A DNA stretch of 64,000 bases from Campylobacter sp. (GCF_020024835.1 NZ_JAHHTD010000004.1:1-64000); one strand, 5' to 3'; positions 19,573 to 28,612 are shown, numbered from the stretch's first letter. The notes: generated by a model from the letters alone, not told the origin. Translations and numbers: made by a program.

Positions 19573-19994
19573 CACCGCAATTATATTATTCTTATAAAAT
19601 CCTTATTAATTAAAATTTTTAGTTTAAATATTTAATATAAATTTGTAACATAGCCTATTGTTTATTGATATTTTCATTTAATACTTATAAAATTGCTATC
19701 TAAATAATCTTTGCAATAATTTTAGCTTAATATCTTAGGTATGTTAGAGTTAAAAAAAGATATTTTTATGAGTAATTTGTATAAATTTAAAATATGATTT
19801 ATTTGATGTATCTCATTTGCACTTAATGATAGAGCGATTTTAACTAATAATTTTTTATCTATAAGTATATTTAAAGTATTATTTGAGTTTTGTTTTTAAG
19901 GATTTATTTTATAAGATTTTATAGTCAAATAATCAAATATAAATATTTAAATACAATTATGAATATTTTAAACTCATTTATTTAAGGATTAAAT
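19573..19994. other. 422-bp AT-rich spacer between ahpC and flhB
   Basis: No reading frame with coding character, tRNA or clear repeat is seen. The last 14 bp hold the flhB ribosome site (AAGGA). The rest may contain the flhB promoter or the ruins of a lost gene; neither can be shown by eye. Confidence 0.5.
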
Positions 19995-21068
19995 GTGGCT
20001 GATGATCAAGAAAAAACAGAAGAACCCACGTCTAAAAAGATAGAAGATGCCAGGCAAGAAGGTAATGTTCCAAAAAGTCAAGATGCTTCTGCTGTTGTTG
20101 TTTTGATTATAGCAATTGTTGTTGTGATTTTTACCTTACCTTTCATAGGTGAAAGGATTGTAGGACTTTATAGATTTTATCAAAGTTTTATAGGAGTAGA
20201 ATTTGATGTAAAAATTTTTGAAAGAATTGTTATTAAGACTATTCTTGAAATGATTATTATGGTTTTTCCTATTGTTTTAACAATTATGATAGCTGGGGTA
20301 ATGGGAAATTTATTGCAATTTGGTTTTTTATTTACTACTAAACCTATAACTCCAAATTTTAGTAAGATTAATCCCTTAAAAGGTTTAAAAAACCTTTTTT
20401 CGTTAAAAAAAATAATAGATGCTTTAAAAATTATTTTAAAAGTTGGAACGGTATTTAGTATCGCTTTTATATTTTTATTAAAATTTATGCAAGAACTTCC
20501 TAGGGTCGAGCTTTATACCATTTATCTTCAACTTTCGTGGCTTAGAGATAAAGCTATTATCTTAGCTGCAATTGTTATTATTGCTTTTTTGATTATAGGC
20601 TTTTTAGATTTATTATTGGTGCGATATCAGTATTTTAAAAATTTGAGAATGAGTAAGCAAGAAGTTAAAGATGAATTTAAACAAAGTGAAGGAGATCCTT
20701 TAGTAAAGGGGCGAATTCGTCGTTTGCAAATGGAGGCTGCTAGAAGGAGAATGGTGCAAGATGTTGCGAGTGCAGATGTTGTTATAACAAATCCTACGCA
20801 TTATGCTGTAGCTTTGCGTTATGATAGTTCGCAAGAATCTGCTCCTAAAGTCTTAGCAAAAGGGGTAGATTTTTTAGCTTTGCGTATAAAGGATATGGCT
20901 TATGAATATAATGTTATGATATATGAAAATCCACCTTTAGCAAGAGAACTTTATAAATCTTGCGAAGTTAATGATCTTATACCATCTGAACTTTTTAAGG
21001 CTGTAGCTGAAGTTTTAAGTTTTGTTTATACATCAAATAGAAAAAAATTTGCTGATAGATTAAAGTAG
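19995..21068 (+). CDS. flhB: Flagellar export switch protein FlhB
   Basis: Component of the flagellar type III export gate that switches substrate class after self-cleavage. The 357 residues comprise an acidic N-terminus, four membrane spans and a cytoplasmic domain with the autocleavage motif N266-P267-T268-H269. The start is GTG, with AAGGA 7 nt upstream; an ATG two bases earlier is out of frame. The 3' end overlaps the convergent TSUP gene by 9 bp. Confidence 0.95.
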   Translation: MADDQEKTEEPTSKKIEDARQEGNVPKSQDASAVVVLIIAIVVVIFTLPFIGERIVGLYRFYQSFIGVEFDVKIFERIVIKTILEMIIMVFPIVLTIMIAGVMGNLLQFGFLFTTKPITPNFSKINPLKGLKNLFSLKKIIDALKIILKVGTVFSIAFIFLLKFMQELPRVELYTIYLQLSWLRDKAIILAAIVIIAFLIIGFLDLLLVRYQYFKNLRMSKQEVKDEFKQSEGDPLVKGRIRRLQMEAARRRMVQDVASADVVITNPTHYAVALRYDSSQESAPKVLAKGVDFLALRIKDMAYEYNVMIYENPPLARELYKSCEVNDLIPSELFKAVAEVLSFVYTSNRKKFADRLK

Positions 21069-21839
21069 ATTGATTTTTTTCATTAAACTTATAATTGTCA
21101 TAATAATAGAAAATGTATATATGCATAATAAAGCTATGTGATGAGATTTGATATTTATTTTTTCCATAATTTTAATTCCTAAATACACTCCAAGCATTGA
21201 ACTAATGCCAACCATACTACCATTAATTAAAATTTCTTTATCAATGATATCGTGTCTTATGAATGATAAAATTCCAGATATTGAAGCAAATATCACAAAA
21301 AATAAGCTCAAAGGAACAACTTTTTTACTATCATATCCTAAAAAATAAGCTAAAATTGGAGCGATTAAGAGTCCGCCACCAATACCTAATGATATGGCAA
21401 AAATTCCAGTAAAAATACCACTAAAAAATAAAATAAAATTTTTAAATACATTAGAATATTTTGTGATATTTAAGGTATTTTTTTTATTAAATGCAAATTT
21501 CATAAAGAAAACTATACTAACGCATAAAAATATACTAGTAAGAGTAATATCTGAAAAATATGAAAGTAAAATACCACTAAATATAGCCCCTATAAAACCA
21601 CCAAATCCAATGACTAATCCATCTTTTAAAAGTAAATTTTTATTTTTATAGTTGATATAAGAACCAAAAATAGAGGCAAAAATCATTTGTATTACTGAAA
21701 TAGCTACTGCGTGGTGCGAACTAAATCCTAAAGTAAGCATAAATGGAACGATAATCATTCCACCTCCTATTCCAAATATTCCAGATGTCATTCCAGAGAA
21801 TATACCTATGATTAAATAAGGTAAAAAGACAAAATCCAT
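21060..21839 (-). CDS. TSUP (TauE/SafE) family membrane transporter
   Basis: A 259-residue integral membrane protein with about eight hydrophobic segments. It has the duplicated Gly-rich TSUP signature: GIFGIGGGMIIVPF near the N-terminus and GIFAISLGIGGGLLIAPI in the second half. TSUP proteins export sulfite, sulfoacetate or related anions. The substrate here cannot be predicted from sequence or neighbours. Confidence 0.85.
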   Translation of the reverse strand: MDFVFLPYLIIGIFSGMTSGIFGIGGGMIIVPFMLTLGFSSHHAVAISVIQMIFASIFGSYINYKNKNLLLKDGLVIGFGGFIGAIFSGILLSYFSDITLTSIFLCVSIVFFMKFAFNKKNTLNITKYSNVFKNFILFFSGIFTGIFAISLGIGGGLLIAPILAYFLGYDSKKVVPLSLFFVIFASISGILSFIRHDIIDKEILINGSMVGISSMLGVYLGIKIMEKINIKSHHIALLCIYTFSIIMTIISLMKKINLL

Positions 21840-21928
21840 ACAAAACCTTTATTTATGTAAAATAATTTATTTAACTTTATAATAAATAATTATAGTCGAT
21901 TTATGTATATATTGTTTTAGGAAAGATT

Positions 21929-23065
21929 ATGAAATTTTGTAAAAAATGTGTGATGCCAGATACTAAACCTGATTTACATTTTGATGAGAATGGAGTATGT
22001 GATGCTTGTAATTCTCAAATTGATAAGAATGAAAATATAAATTGGCAAGCTAGAAAAAAAGAATTTTTAGAGCTTATTAAAAAATATAAAAAACATTCAG
22101 TGTATGATTGTGTGATAGGAGTTAGTGGAGGAAAAGATTCTACTTTTCAAGTTTTAAAATGCTTAGAATTAGGTCTTAATCCGCTTTGTGTTTGTTTTGA
22201 ACCTAGTATTCCTACAAAAATAGGTAAAAAAAATTTAGCCAATCTTAATAATTTAGGTGTAGATTTAATACACATTAAGCGTAATCCAAAAATTTATAAA
22301 AAACTAGCCAAAGAAGCTTTTATAAGAACAGGAGACAATGAGTGGCAAAATCATTTAGGTATTTTTACTAGTGTGCCAAGAATTGCTATAAATTTTAATA
22401 TACCTTTGATTATCTGGGGAGAAAGTCCTCAAGTAGAATATGGTGGTCCTGCTAGTTCAAAAGATAAAAATACTTTAGGAAGAGAATGGCTTGAGGAATT
22501 TGGCGGCTTATTGGGCAATCGTATTAGTGATATGATAGGTGTTGATGGTATTAGTGAGAAAGATTTGTATTTTTACACTTATCCAAGTGATGAGGATTTA
22601 CAAAGAGTCGGTGTTACAGGATTGTTTTTAGGATATTATTTTAAGTGGGATTATAAGAATAATCTTAAAATTTCTAAAGAAAATGGCTTTTTAACTACAA
22701 ATAAACCTGTTGAAACTACTTATGAAAATTTTGAAAATTTAGATTGTTACTCAAATCATTTACACGATTATTTAAAATACTGCAAGTATGGTTTTGGAAG
22801 AGCTACTGATAATGCGTGCTTAGATATAAGACTTGGTTATATAGATCGCGAAGAAGGCGTGCGTTTGGTTCAAAAATATGATGGAAAACCTCCAAAAAAA
22901 GCTATAAAAAAATATTTGAAATTTAGTGGATTTTCTGAAAAAGAATTTGAAAAAATAGTAGATAGTTTTACAAATAGAAAAATTTTTAAGCGAGATGAAA
23001 ATGGAAATTTTCTAAAAGATAGTGATGGATCATTGATTAAAAATGAAGAATATATTTTAAAATGA
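21929..23065 (+). CDS. pseA: PseA-like N-acetyl sugar amidotransferase
   Basis: ATP-dependent PP-loop enzyme of the PseA family, needed in C. jejuni to make the acetamidino form of pseudaminic acid on flagellin. It is 378 residues: an N-terminal zinc-type cluster (CKKCVMPDTKPDL, then CDAC), the PP-loop GVSGGKDSTF near residue 69, and GESPQVEYGGP further on. Its TGA overlaps the next start by 4 bp. The following HisH and HisF homologues probably supply ammonia to it, as proposed for this trio in C. jejuni. Confidence 0.9.
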   Translation: MKFCKKCVMPDTKPDLHFDENGVCDACNSQIDKNENINWQARKKEFLELIKKYKKHSVYDCVIGVSGGKDSTFQVLKCLELGLNPLCVCFEPSIPTKIGKKNLANLNNLGVDLIHIKRNPKIYKKLAKEAFIRTGDNEWQNHLGIFTSVPRIAINFNIPLIIWGESPQVEYGGPASSKDKNTLGREWLEEFGGLLGNRISDMIGVDGISEKDLYFYTYPSDEDLQRVGVTGLFLGYYFKWDYKNNLKISKENGFLTTNKPVETTYENFENLDCYSNHLHDYLKYCKYGFGRATDNACLDIRLGYIDREEGVRLVQKYDGKPPKKAIKKYLKFSGFSEKEFEKIVDSFTNRKIFKRDENGNFLKDSDGSLIKNEEYILK

Positions 23066-23664
23066 TTTGTATTGTTGATTATCAATTAGGAAATTTAAGA
23101 TCTATATTTAAAGCTTTTGAGGCTATTGGTCAAAAAGTTATTATTAGTCAAAGTGAAAAAGATATTAAAAGTGCTTCAAAATTAATTTTACCTGGAGTTG
23201 GTTCTTTTTATCAAGGAATGCAAAATTTATATGCTTTAAATTTATTTGATCTTTTAAAATATGAAGTTTTAAATAAAAAAAAGCCTATTTTAGGGATTTG
23301 CTTAGGAATGCAATTATTTTGTAAATATGGCTATGAAGGTGGAGGTTGCGAGGGTCTTGACTTTGTTAATGCTGAAGTTTTGCAATTTAGTTTAAAAAAA
23401 GAGAAATTGCTTCATAGTGGTTGGGATAATGTTAGTTATGTAAAAGAAAGTGCTTTATTTAGAGATATTAAAGAACATAGTGATTTTTATTTTTTACATT
23501 CTTATTATGTTAAATGTGATGAAAATATAGAAAGTTCTTTTTGCAATTATGAAATTAATTTTTGTGCTTCTTTTGAAAAAGATAATATTTTTGCAACACA
23601 ATTTCATCCTGAAAAAAGTCAAAAAATTGGTCTAAAATTATTAGAAAATTTTGTAAATTTGTAG
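23062..23664 (+). CDS. HisH-like glutamine amidotransferase of the glycosylation locus
   Basis: Class I glutamine amidotransferase of 200 residues with a complete triad: Cys80 in GICLGMQLF and His/Glu in FHPEKSQ near the C-terminus. It resembles HisH of histidine synthesis. The setting between pseA and a HisF-like gene, with no his genes nearby, points to a sugar-amidation role matching C. jejuni Cj1315. It overlaps pseA by 4 bp. Confidence 0.88.
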   Translation: MICIVDYQLGNLRSIFKAFEAIGQKVIISQSEKDIKSASKLILPGVGSFYQGMQNLYALNLFDLLKYEVLNKKKPILGICLGMQLFCKYGYEGGGCEGLDFVNAEVLQFSLKKEKLLHSGWDNVSYVKESALFRDIKEHSDFYFLHSYYVKCDENIESSFCNYEINFCASFEKDNIFATQFHPEKSQKIGLKLLENFVNL

Positions 23665-23670
23665 GTTGAT

Positions 23671-24414
23671 ATGCTTAAAACTAGAATAATACCTTGTGTT
23701 TTGTTAAAAAATGGGCAATTAGTAAAAAGTATAAAATTTGATTCTTTTAGAACAATAGGTCATATAGTTACTACTGCTAGAATTTATAATGCTCGAAATG
23801 TAGATGAGCTTATTGTGCTAGATATTGAAGCTTCAAAAAATGCTAATATAGACTTAGATAGTTTAGAAGATATTGCAAATGAGTGTTTTATGCCTCTTAC
23901 TATTGGTGGAGGTATTAAAAAAATAGATGATATTAAAAAAATTTTAAATATTGGTGCTGATAAAATTAGTATCAATTCTATAGCTTTGCAAAATCCACAT
24001 TTTATAAAAGAAGCTGCAAATACTTTTGGAAGCTCTTGTATAGTTTGTTCTATAGATGTTAAAAAAGATAAAAATAATTTTAAAGTTTTTAATGAAAAAA
24101 TGCTTGATATAAATCCTTTAGAGCTTGCTTTAAAATACGAAAATTTAGGTGCTGGTGAGATATTATTAACTAGCATTGATAAAGAAGGTATTAATGAAGG
24201 TTATGATTTAGAACTTTTAAAACTTTTCAAAAATAAACTTAAAATTCCACTTATAATTAATGGCGGACTTAGCAAACCAAGTGATGGGATTGAAGCGATT
24301 AATCAAGGTGCTAATGCATTAGCTGGTTCTTATATATTTCATTTTAGTCAATATACCCCAAATGATATTAAAAATGAACTTTTAAGAAATGATATTCCAG
24401 TTAGGATTGTCTAA
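23671..24414 (+). CDS. HisF-like cyclase subunit of the glycosylation locus
   Basis: A TIM-barrel protein of 247 residues resembling HisF (signatures RIIPCVLLKNGQLVKS, LTIGGGIKKIDDI and LIINGGLSKPSDG). It probably forms an ammonia-channelling complex with the upstream HisH-like protein. The second-half phosphate-binding pattern is looser than in true HisF, as expected for a sugar-modifying paralogue. It runs 33 bp into the convergent pseH gene. Confidence 0.87.
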   Translation: MLKTRIIPCVLLKNGQLVKSIKFDSFRTIGHIVTTARIYNARNVDELIVLDIEASKNANIDLDSLEDIANECFMPLTIGGGIKKIDDIKKILNIGADKISINSIALQNPHFIKEAANTFGSSCIVCSIDVKKDKNNFKVFNEKMLDINPLELALKYENLGAGEILLTSIDKEGINEGYDLELLKLFKNKLKIPLIINGGLSKPSDGIEAINQGANALAGSYIFHFSQYTPNDIKNELLRNDIPVRIV

Positions 24415-24855
24415 TTTTATAAAATAAAATTCACTATTTTCATCATAAATATAAAAATTGTGTTTTGTGTATAAATTTAAAGCTTTTGTATTATTTTTAA
24501 AAACATATGCTTTTAAAATTTGCACCTTTAAAACATTAAAAGCATATGTTTTAACTTCATTCATTAAGATATCACCTACATTTTTTTTAATACCATAAAG
24601 ACCAAAATCGCAAGTTTGCGGAGTAATATGTGTAAAATCAATCACTCCTATAGCCTCATTATCATCATAAACTAGAAAATATTTTTTAGTTAAATCATTT
24701 TTTAAATTTGACAAAAAATTTAAATGTTCATTAAAATCAATATGAGAATTTTTCATAAATTTTGCTATTTGTTTTTTGTTTCTGTATTGTAAAATAAGAT
24801 TTTTTTCAAAGTCATTTAAGTCGATAAAGTTTTTAAGCTTTAAATTCAACTTCAT
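24382..24855 (-). CDS. pseH: Pseudaminic acid acetyltransferase PseH
   Basis: GNAT-family N-acetyltransferase that acetylates the 4-amino group of the UDP-sugar intermediate in pseudaminic acid synthesis. The 157 residues include NLILQYRNKKQIAKFM, the core strand EAIGVIDFTHI, and ALNLYTKHNFYIYD near the C-terminus. It follows pseG with a 23-bp overlap in the order pseF...pseG-pseH, as in C. jejuni, with extra genes inserted between F and G. Confidence 0.9.
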   Translation of the reverse strand: MKLNLKLKNFIDLNDFEKNLILQYRNKKQIAKFMKNSHIDFNEHLNFLSNLKNDLTKKYFLVYDDNEAIGVIDFTHITPQTCDFGLYGIKKNVGDILMNEVKTYAFNVLKVQILKAYVFKNNTKALNLYTKHNFYIYDENSEFYFIKLDNPNWNIIS

Positions 24856-25657
24856 ATCCTTTTTGAGCTAACCAAGTAGCCATTTTTTTTTGATTTTTAA
24901 CATAAGCAATAGCTTTAAAATTTGCTTTTAAAACCAATGCCTCATTAATCAATGAACTAGCGCTTATAATGAGTTTTTTGCTTTGATTCATCAATTTTGC
25001 TAAATTTGGATTATCTATTGTTAGTTTTATGTTTTGATTTTCTGTGCAAAATTTTTCTAATTTTTTTAGATGTTTGTTAGCACTTGTTGTAGTAATGATA
25101 ATTTGCTTATTTTTTGGCAAAGAAAGAGCTATGCTTAAAGATAAATTTTTACCATCAACTCCGCCCATACAAATTAGAAAATCATAAATTTTTTCTCGTT
25201 TTATTTTAGCTTCTTCATAAAATTCATCTCGAATTAAAGCATAGGAAAAACCACATTTTACCTCACAATGTTTAGGAACTAAATCTTTATAATCACTTGT
25301 TTTTGCATAAGGATTTACATTAAGTAAAATATCGCAATGATGCTCTTTAAGCTCATCATCAAAACTTAAAATTTTAATACCAGTTTCTAATTTTATAAAT
25401 TTTTCATCCTCATAAGTGATATCATAATGATCAATCACCAAAAGATCAAATTTTTCTTTTTTTATGAGATTAGTAAGCTCATAAATACTAGCACTACTTA
25501 ATTCATAAACAGGATAAGGAATGTCATCTATCAAAGATCCTTCTAATGCTAAACACGCAAAAGAAACATCTTCGTATTGTTTGGCTAATATAAGATCTCT
25601 TTTTATATGACCATGTCCTATTTTATTGGAGCTATCACTTCTAAATAAAACTTTCAC
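24833..25657 (-). CDS. pseG: UDP-sugar hydrolase PseG
   Basis: Removes UDP from UDP-2,4-diacetamido-2,4,6-trideoxy-L-altropyranose in pseudaminic acid synthesis. It is 274 residues with a GT-B-like fold. The catalytic His17 lies in IGHGHIKRD, and ICMGGVDGKNLS marks the nucleotide-binding half. It overlaps the upstream WbqC-like gene by 17 bp and pseH by 23 bp, a tightly coupled run. Confidence 0.93.
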   Translation of the reverse strand: MKVLFRSDSSNKIGHGHIKRDLILAKQYEDVSFACLALEGSLIDDIPYPVYELSSASIYELTNLIKKEKFDLLVIDHYDITYEDEKFIKLETGIKILSFDDELKEHHCDILLNVNPYAKTSDYKDLVPKHCEVKCGFSYALIRDEFYEEAKIKREKIYDFLICMGGVDGKNLSLSIALSLPKNKQIIITTTSANKHLKKLEKFCTENQNIKLTIDNPNLAKLMNQSKKLIISASSLINEALVLKANFKAIAYVKNQKKMATWLAQKGYEVEFKA

Positions 25658-26366
25658 TCATTTCCTTGTTTGATTTTATAATTTCTTTAAATTTCAAAGC
25701 AGCATTTTCTTCATTAACAATAAAATCAAAAATACCCAAGTAAGGTAGAAAATTTTTACCTATTTGTTTATATGTAGGATGTGTAAAATCTAAGTATTTT
25801 ATGTCAATATTTGCTTGTTTGAATATAGTTTTGGCATATTCTTTTTCTAAATAGTCTTTTGATCCTTCAGGTGATAAATAATTATTTGCATTTAGTTGCT
25901 TGCAAATTTCAAGCAGTAAATCCTCTCTTTTTTTATCATTAATATTTAAATTTGAAGCTTTTAAAAGAGGTGTTTTTATATCTAAATTTTGACAAAAAAA
26001 ATCTATCAAGGATATATTAAAATCTACTAATTTGTCGCATTGATTTAATTGATTTTTTAAAAAATCAAAACAAATATCAAAATTAATGCTTTTTGAATAC
26101 GAATGATAAAAAGTATCTAAAAATTTATTTTTCCATCTAAGTTCTTTATTTATATATATTTGATTTAAAAGAGTATCTTGAGATGCTTTTTGTGTATTGA
26201 TATTGATTAAATGATAGTTATTGTTTAATTTGATTTTATTTCTACTTTGCCAAGATCTTCTTTCAAATTGAACATTATCTAAAAATACAAATTTATCCAC
26301 ACTTGCTATCATATAAATATAGCCCATCCAAGGATTAAAAGTTGGTTGCATAATAGCTATTTGCAT
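25641..26366 (-). CDS. WbqC-like family protein
   Basis: A 241-residue protein of the WbqC family found in polysaccharide and glycosylation loci. The N-terminal IMQPTFNPWMGYIYMI and the DNVQFERRSWQSRNKIK segment are diagnostic. The biochemical role of the family is not settled; some members are linked to amino-acid attachment to sugars. No Shine-Dalgarno sequence precedes the ATG. A short leader frame containing a poly-G tract ends 3 bp upstream, so its translation may depend on that leader. Confidence 0.85.
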   Translation of the reverse strand: MQIAIMQPTFNPWMGYIYMIASVDKFVFLDNVQFERRSWQSRNKIKLNNNYHLININTQKASQDTLLNQIYINKELRWKNKFLDTFYHSYSKSINFDICFDFLKNQLNQCDKLVDFNISLIDFFCQNLDIKTPLLKASNLNINDKKREDLLLEICKQLNANNYLSPEGSKDYLEKEYAKTIFKQANIDIKYLDFTHPTYKQIGKNFLPYLGIFDFIVNEENAALKFKEIIKSNKEMSESFI

Positions 26367-26369
26367 TTA

Positions 26370-26432
26370 TTATTTTTTGAGGAGTATGTGCATACCCCCC
26401 CCCCAATTTGTTTTATCTTTGTATATTTTCAT
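26370..26432 (-). CDS. 20-codon leader frame containing a poly-G tract
   Basis: The ATG overlaps the stop of the upstream methyltransferase (ATGA). The frame crosses the ten-G tract and, at this tract length, ends at TAA followed by a second TAA and the WbqC ATG. At 9 G the frame would stop inside the WbqC start region, and at 11 G about 30 bp further in. I infer a translational-coupling leader whose geometry changes with tract length. It could also be a degenerate gene remnant. Confidence 0.35.
   Translation of the reverse strand: MKIYKDKTNWGGGMHILLKK
26395..26404 (-). repeat. Poly-G tract, 10 G (minus strand)
   Basis: Ten C on the plus strand between two glycosylation genes. Tracts of this length vary by slipped-strand replication in Campylobacter. 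Confidence 0.95.
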
Positions 26433-27103
26433 TTAATTTTCCCATAAATTACTATATCGCTATCATTAACTAAAAGTTCTTTTTCTCCCATTATATTGGT
26501 GCTTTCGTATGTTAATACTTTAAAATCATATAAATTTAAATTTTCTTTTAAAATTTCTACTAGTTCGTATTCTTGATATAAAGTATTTATACAGCCTAGC
26601 TCTCCTGTGGTGTTATCACTAGTGATTTTAAAACAATTATGTTCTATTTGTTCTCCAAATCCATATCTAAAATCTTTTATACTTCTTGTCCTTAAAAAAA
26701 ATAAAGCATTCTCTTTATACATATTGTATTCTTTAGATATTTTTAAAAGCTTTATAAAATCATCTCTTTTTAGATAATTAATAACATTTGGTATTAAAAA
26801 AATATCTGCATTGATATCTGGATTTTTTATAGGGAATTCTAAAATATTATCATTAAAAAAACGATATTTGCTACTTTTTATAACTTCTTTGAAATTATAA
26901 TTTGCATTATCAATATTTTCTTTATTTAGATCAACACCTATACATTCATAATCATAATTTGCAAATAAAGAAAGATTGTTGCCATTAGAACAAGCAAATT
27001 CTAAAACTTTTTGATCTGTTTTATTGTGCAAGCCTTGCTTGAAGAAAAACTTTATGATAGCATTATCAGGAAATTTAAGCCCTTTTAAATTTTTAATATA
27101 CAT
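26429..27103 (-). CDS. Class I SAM methyltransferase (non-variable paralogue)
   Basis: A 224-residue methyltransferase with the SAM motif LEFACSNGNNLSLFANY near residues 34-50 and an acidic GVDLNKENIDNA next. It is a tandem paralogue of the next upstream gene: long stretches align, including DANYNFKEV-like and DIFLIPNVINYL segments. It lacks the Gly run present in its partner, having Lys-Glu there, so it is not phase variable. It is 1 bp from its paralogue. It probably methylates a sugar or acyl group of the flagellar glycan; the substrate is unknown. Confidence 0.8.
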   Translation of the reverse strand: MYIKNLKGLKFPDNAIIKFFFKQGLHNKTDQKVLEFACSNGNNLSLFANYDYECIGVDLNKENIDNANYNFKEVIKSSKYRFFNDNILEFPIKNPDINADIFLIPNVINYLKRDDFIKLLKISKEYNMYKENALFFLRTRSIKDFRYGFGEQIEHNCFKITSDNTTGELGCINTLYQEYELVEILKENLNLYDFKVLTYESTNIMGEKELLVNDSDIVIYGKIK

Positions 27104-27104
27104 T

Positions 27105-27779
27105 TTACTCCTTTATTTTTCCATAAATTATTATATCACTATCTTTTATATATACTTTATTTTTTATATTGATATTTTCACTTGTAATTACTTCAAAATC
27201 ATATAAATCCAAATTTTCTTTTAAAATCTCTACAAGCTCATATTCGCAATAAGCAGTGCAAAGGCAATTTTTTTCACCACTAAATTCATCTATTTCTAAG
27301 ATAAAACTACCATTATCAAGCTTTTTACCCAAACCATAGCGATGATCTCTCACACTTCTTGCTCTTAAGAAAAAATGATTATACCCCCCCCCATAAAGCT
27401 TATTTGTCCTTGCATTATAAAGCAAAGTTTTAAAATCATCTTTGCTTATATAATTTATAACATTTGGTATTAAAAAAATATCAGCTTTTATATCTTTGTA
27501 TTTTTTTGCAAAATTTCTCATTTCTTCATTGTAAAATTTAAATTTATCGTATTTTAATACTTCTTTGAAATTATAATTTGCATTATCAAAATTTTTTTTA
27601 TCAAGCTCAACGCCTATACACTCATAATTATAGTTTGCAAATAAAGAAAGATTGTTGCCATTATGAGAAGCAAATTCTAAAACTTTTAAATTTTTTAAAG
27701 TATCGAGTTTATTTTTAAAAAACCATCTCACAAGCTCCATATCAGGGTATTTAAAACCTTTTATTTGACTTATAAACAT
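27105..27779 (-). CDS. Class I SAM methyltransferase, phase variable, ON
   Basis: A 224-residue paralogue of the following gene, with SAM motif LEFASHNGNNLSLFANY. A nine-G tract encodes Gly-Gly-Gly in KLYGGGYNHFFLRARS, and at this length the frame is open to its natural end. A change of one G would truncate it at roughly residue 130. Its start overlaps pseF by 10 bp. It is probably a glycan methyltransferase switched by slippage; the target is not known. Confidence 0.82.
   Translation of the reverse strand: MFISQIKGFKYPDMELVRWFFKNKLDTLKNLKVLEFASHNGNNLSLFANYNYECIGVELDKKNFDNANYNFKEVLKYDKFKFYNEEMRNFAKKYKDIKADIFLIPNVINYISKDDFKTLLYNARTNKLYGGGYNHFFLRARSVRDHRYGLGKKLDNGSFILEIDEFSGEKNCLCTAYCEYELVEILKENLDLYDFEVITSENINIKNKVYIKDSDIIIYGKIKE
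27384..27392 (-). repeat. Poly-G tract, 9 G (minus strand), in frame
   Basis: Nine C on the plus strand inside the methyltransferase gene 27105-27779, encoding three Gly. The frame is ON at this length. Confidence 0.95.
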
Positions 27780-28471
27780 TTTTTTCCTTGTTTAAATTGA
27801 TATAAAAATTTAGCAAATTCTAAATCTTCGTATGTATCTATATCGCAAACTTGATTTTTTTGAAGTAAAAAAACTTTAGAATGAGGCTTAAACATAAAAT
27901 CTTCTTTTAACCAAGCATTTTTTTTACCAAAATAAAAAGCACCTGCATCGTGATAAGCTTTGATTAAATCTTGACTTCTTGTGTGGTAAAATTTTTCATC
28001 AAACATATAGACTTTGTCTTTATTGTCCGTATAAAAAGCTCTTTGCACTGGATAATTAAATTCACAAGCTGAAAATAAAAATTCACAATCTTCATCAATA
28101 AATTTATCATAAGCTTGTTTTAAAATATTTTTATCTATCAATGGAGCAGTTGCATATAAACAGCATACATTATCATAGCTATATCCTAATATTTCAAGCT
28201 GAGTAATGGCATCTTTAATCACAGCAGTGGAGCTAGCATAATCATCGCTTAATTTAGCATCTCTAATAAAAGGTGCTTTTGCTCCGATATTTTTTGCTAT
28301 TTTAATAATCTCATCATCATCGCTTGAAATGATAACATCATCAAAAATTTTAGATTTTAAAGCACTTTCTATGCTATAAGCTATCAAAGGTTTTCCTAAA
28401 AAATCAACAATATTTTTTCTAAGAATACGTTTTGAGCCACCGCGAGCAGGTATGATACATATATTTTTCAT
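27770..28471 (-). CDS. pseF: CMP-pseudaminic acid synthetase PseF
   Basis: Cytidylyltransferase activating pseudaminic acid with CTP. It is 233 residues with the nucleotide-binding IIPARGGSKRILRKNI at the N-terminus, DAKLSDDYASSTAVIKDA in the middle, and CDIDTYEDLEFAKFL near the end, typical of this CMP-sugar synthetase group. Compared with NeuA/LegF the neighbourhood (pseB, C, G, H) favours PseF. It starts a minus-strand run divergent from the DUF2920 genes. Confidence 0.92.
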   Translation of the reverse strand: MKNICIIPARGGSKRILRKNIVDFLGKPLIAYSIESALKSKIFDDVIISSDDDEIIKIAKNIGAKAPFIRDAKLSDDYASSTAVIKDAITQLEILGYSYDNVCCLYATAPLIDKNILKQAYDKFIDEDCEFLFSACEFNYPVQRAFYTDNKDKVYMFDEKFYHTRSQDLIKAYHDAGAFYFGKKNAWLKEDFMFKPHSKVFLLQKNQVCDIDTYEDLEFAKFLYQFKQGKKCL

Positions 28472-28500
28472 AATTAAATTCTTTATTTTTTAAAAATAAG

Positions 28501-28506
28501 TATAAT
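28501..28506 (+). promoter_or_regulatory. -10 box for the DUF2920 gene pair
   Basis: A perfect TATAAT lies 27 bp before the ATG at 28533 in the divergent pseF/DUF2920 spacer, followed by AAAGG as ribosome site. No clear -35 is visible. Confidence 0.6.
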
Positions 28507-28532
28507 GTAGCATAAATTTTAAAAGGCTTAAA

Positions 28533-28612
28533 ATGCTTATAGATAAAACTTATTTTATAGACTCTTGTGATGATGTAGAGCTTGGTATAAAAAGAGAAAG
28601 CAAGCTTGAATT
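28533..28612 (+). repeat. 80-bp direct repeat, copy 1 (copy 2 at 29771-29850)
   Basis: The first 80 bp of the two DUF2920 genes differ at only two positions, although the genes diverge afterwards. Recombination between the copies would delete the intervening gene body and leave one hybrid gene. Confidence 0.9.

Noticed and set aside
23062..24414. Histidine biosynthesis genes hisH and hisF
   Set aside because: They are coupled to pseA and surrounded by pseudaminic genes with no other his genes, matching the known amidation trio.
26370..27103. Poly-G tract at 26395 as a switch joining the methyltransferase to the WbqC-like protein
   Set aside because: The methyltransferase stops at 26429 before the tract. 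In the WbqC frame two TAA codons stand directly before its ATG, so no tract length gives a fusion.
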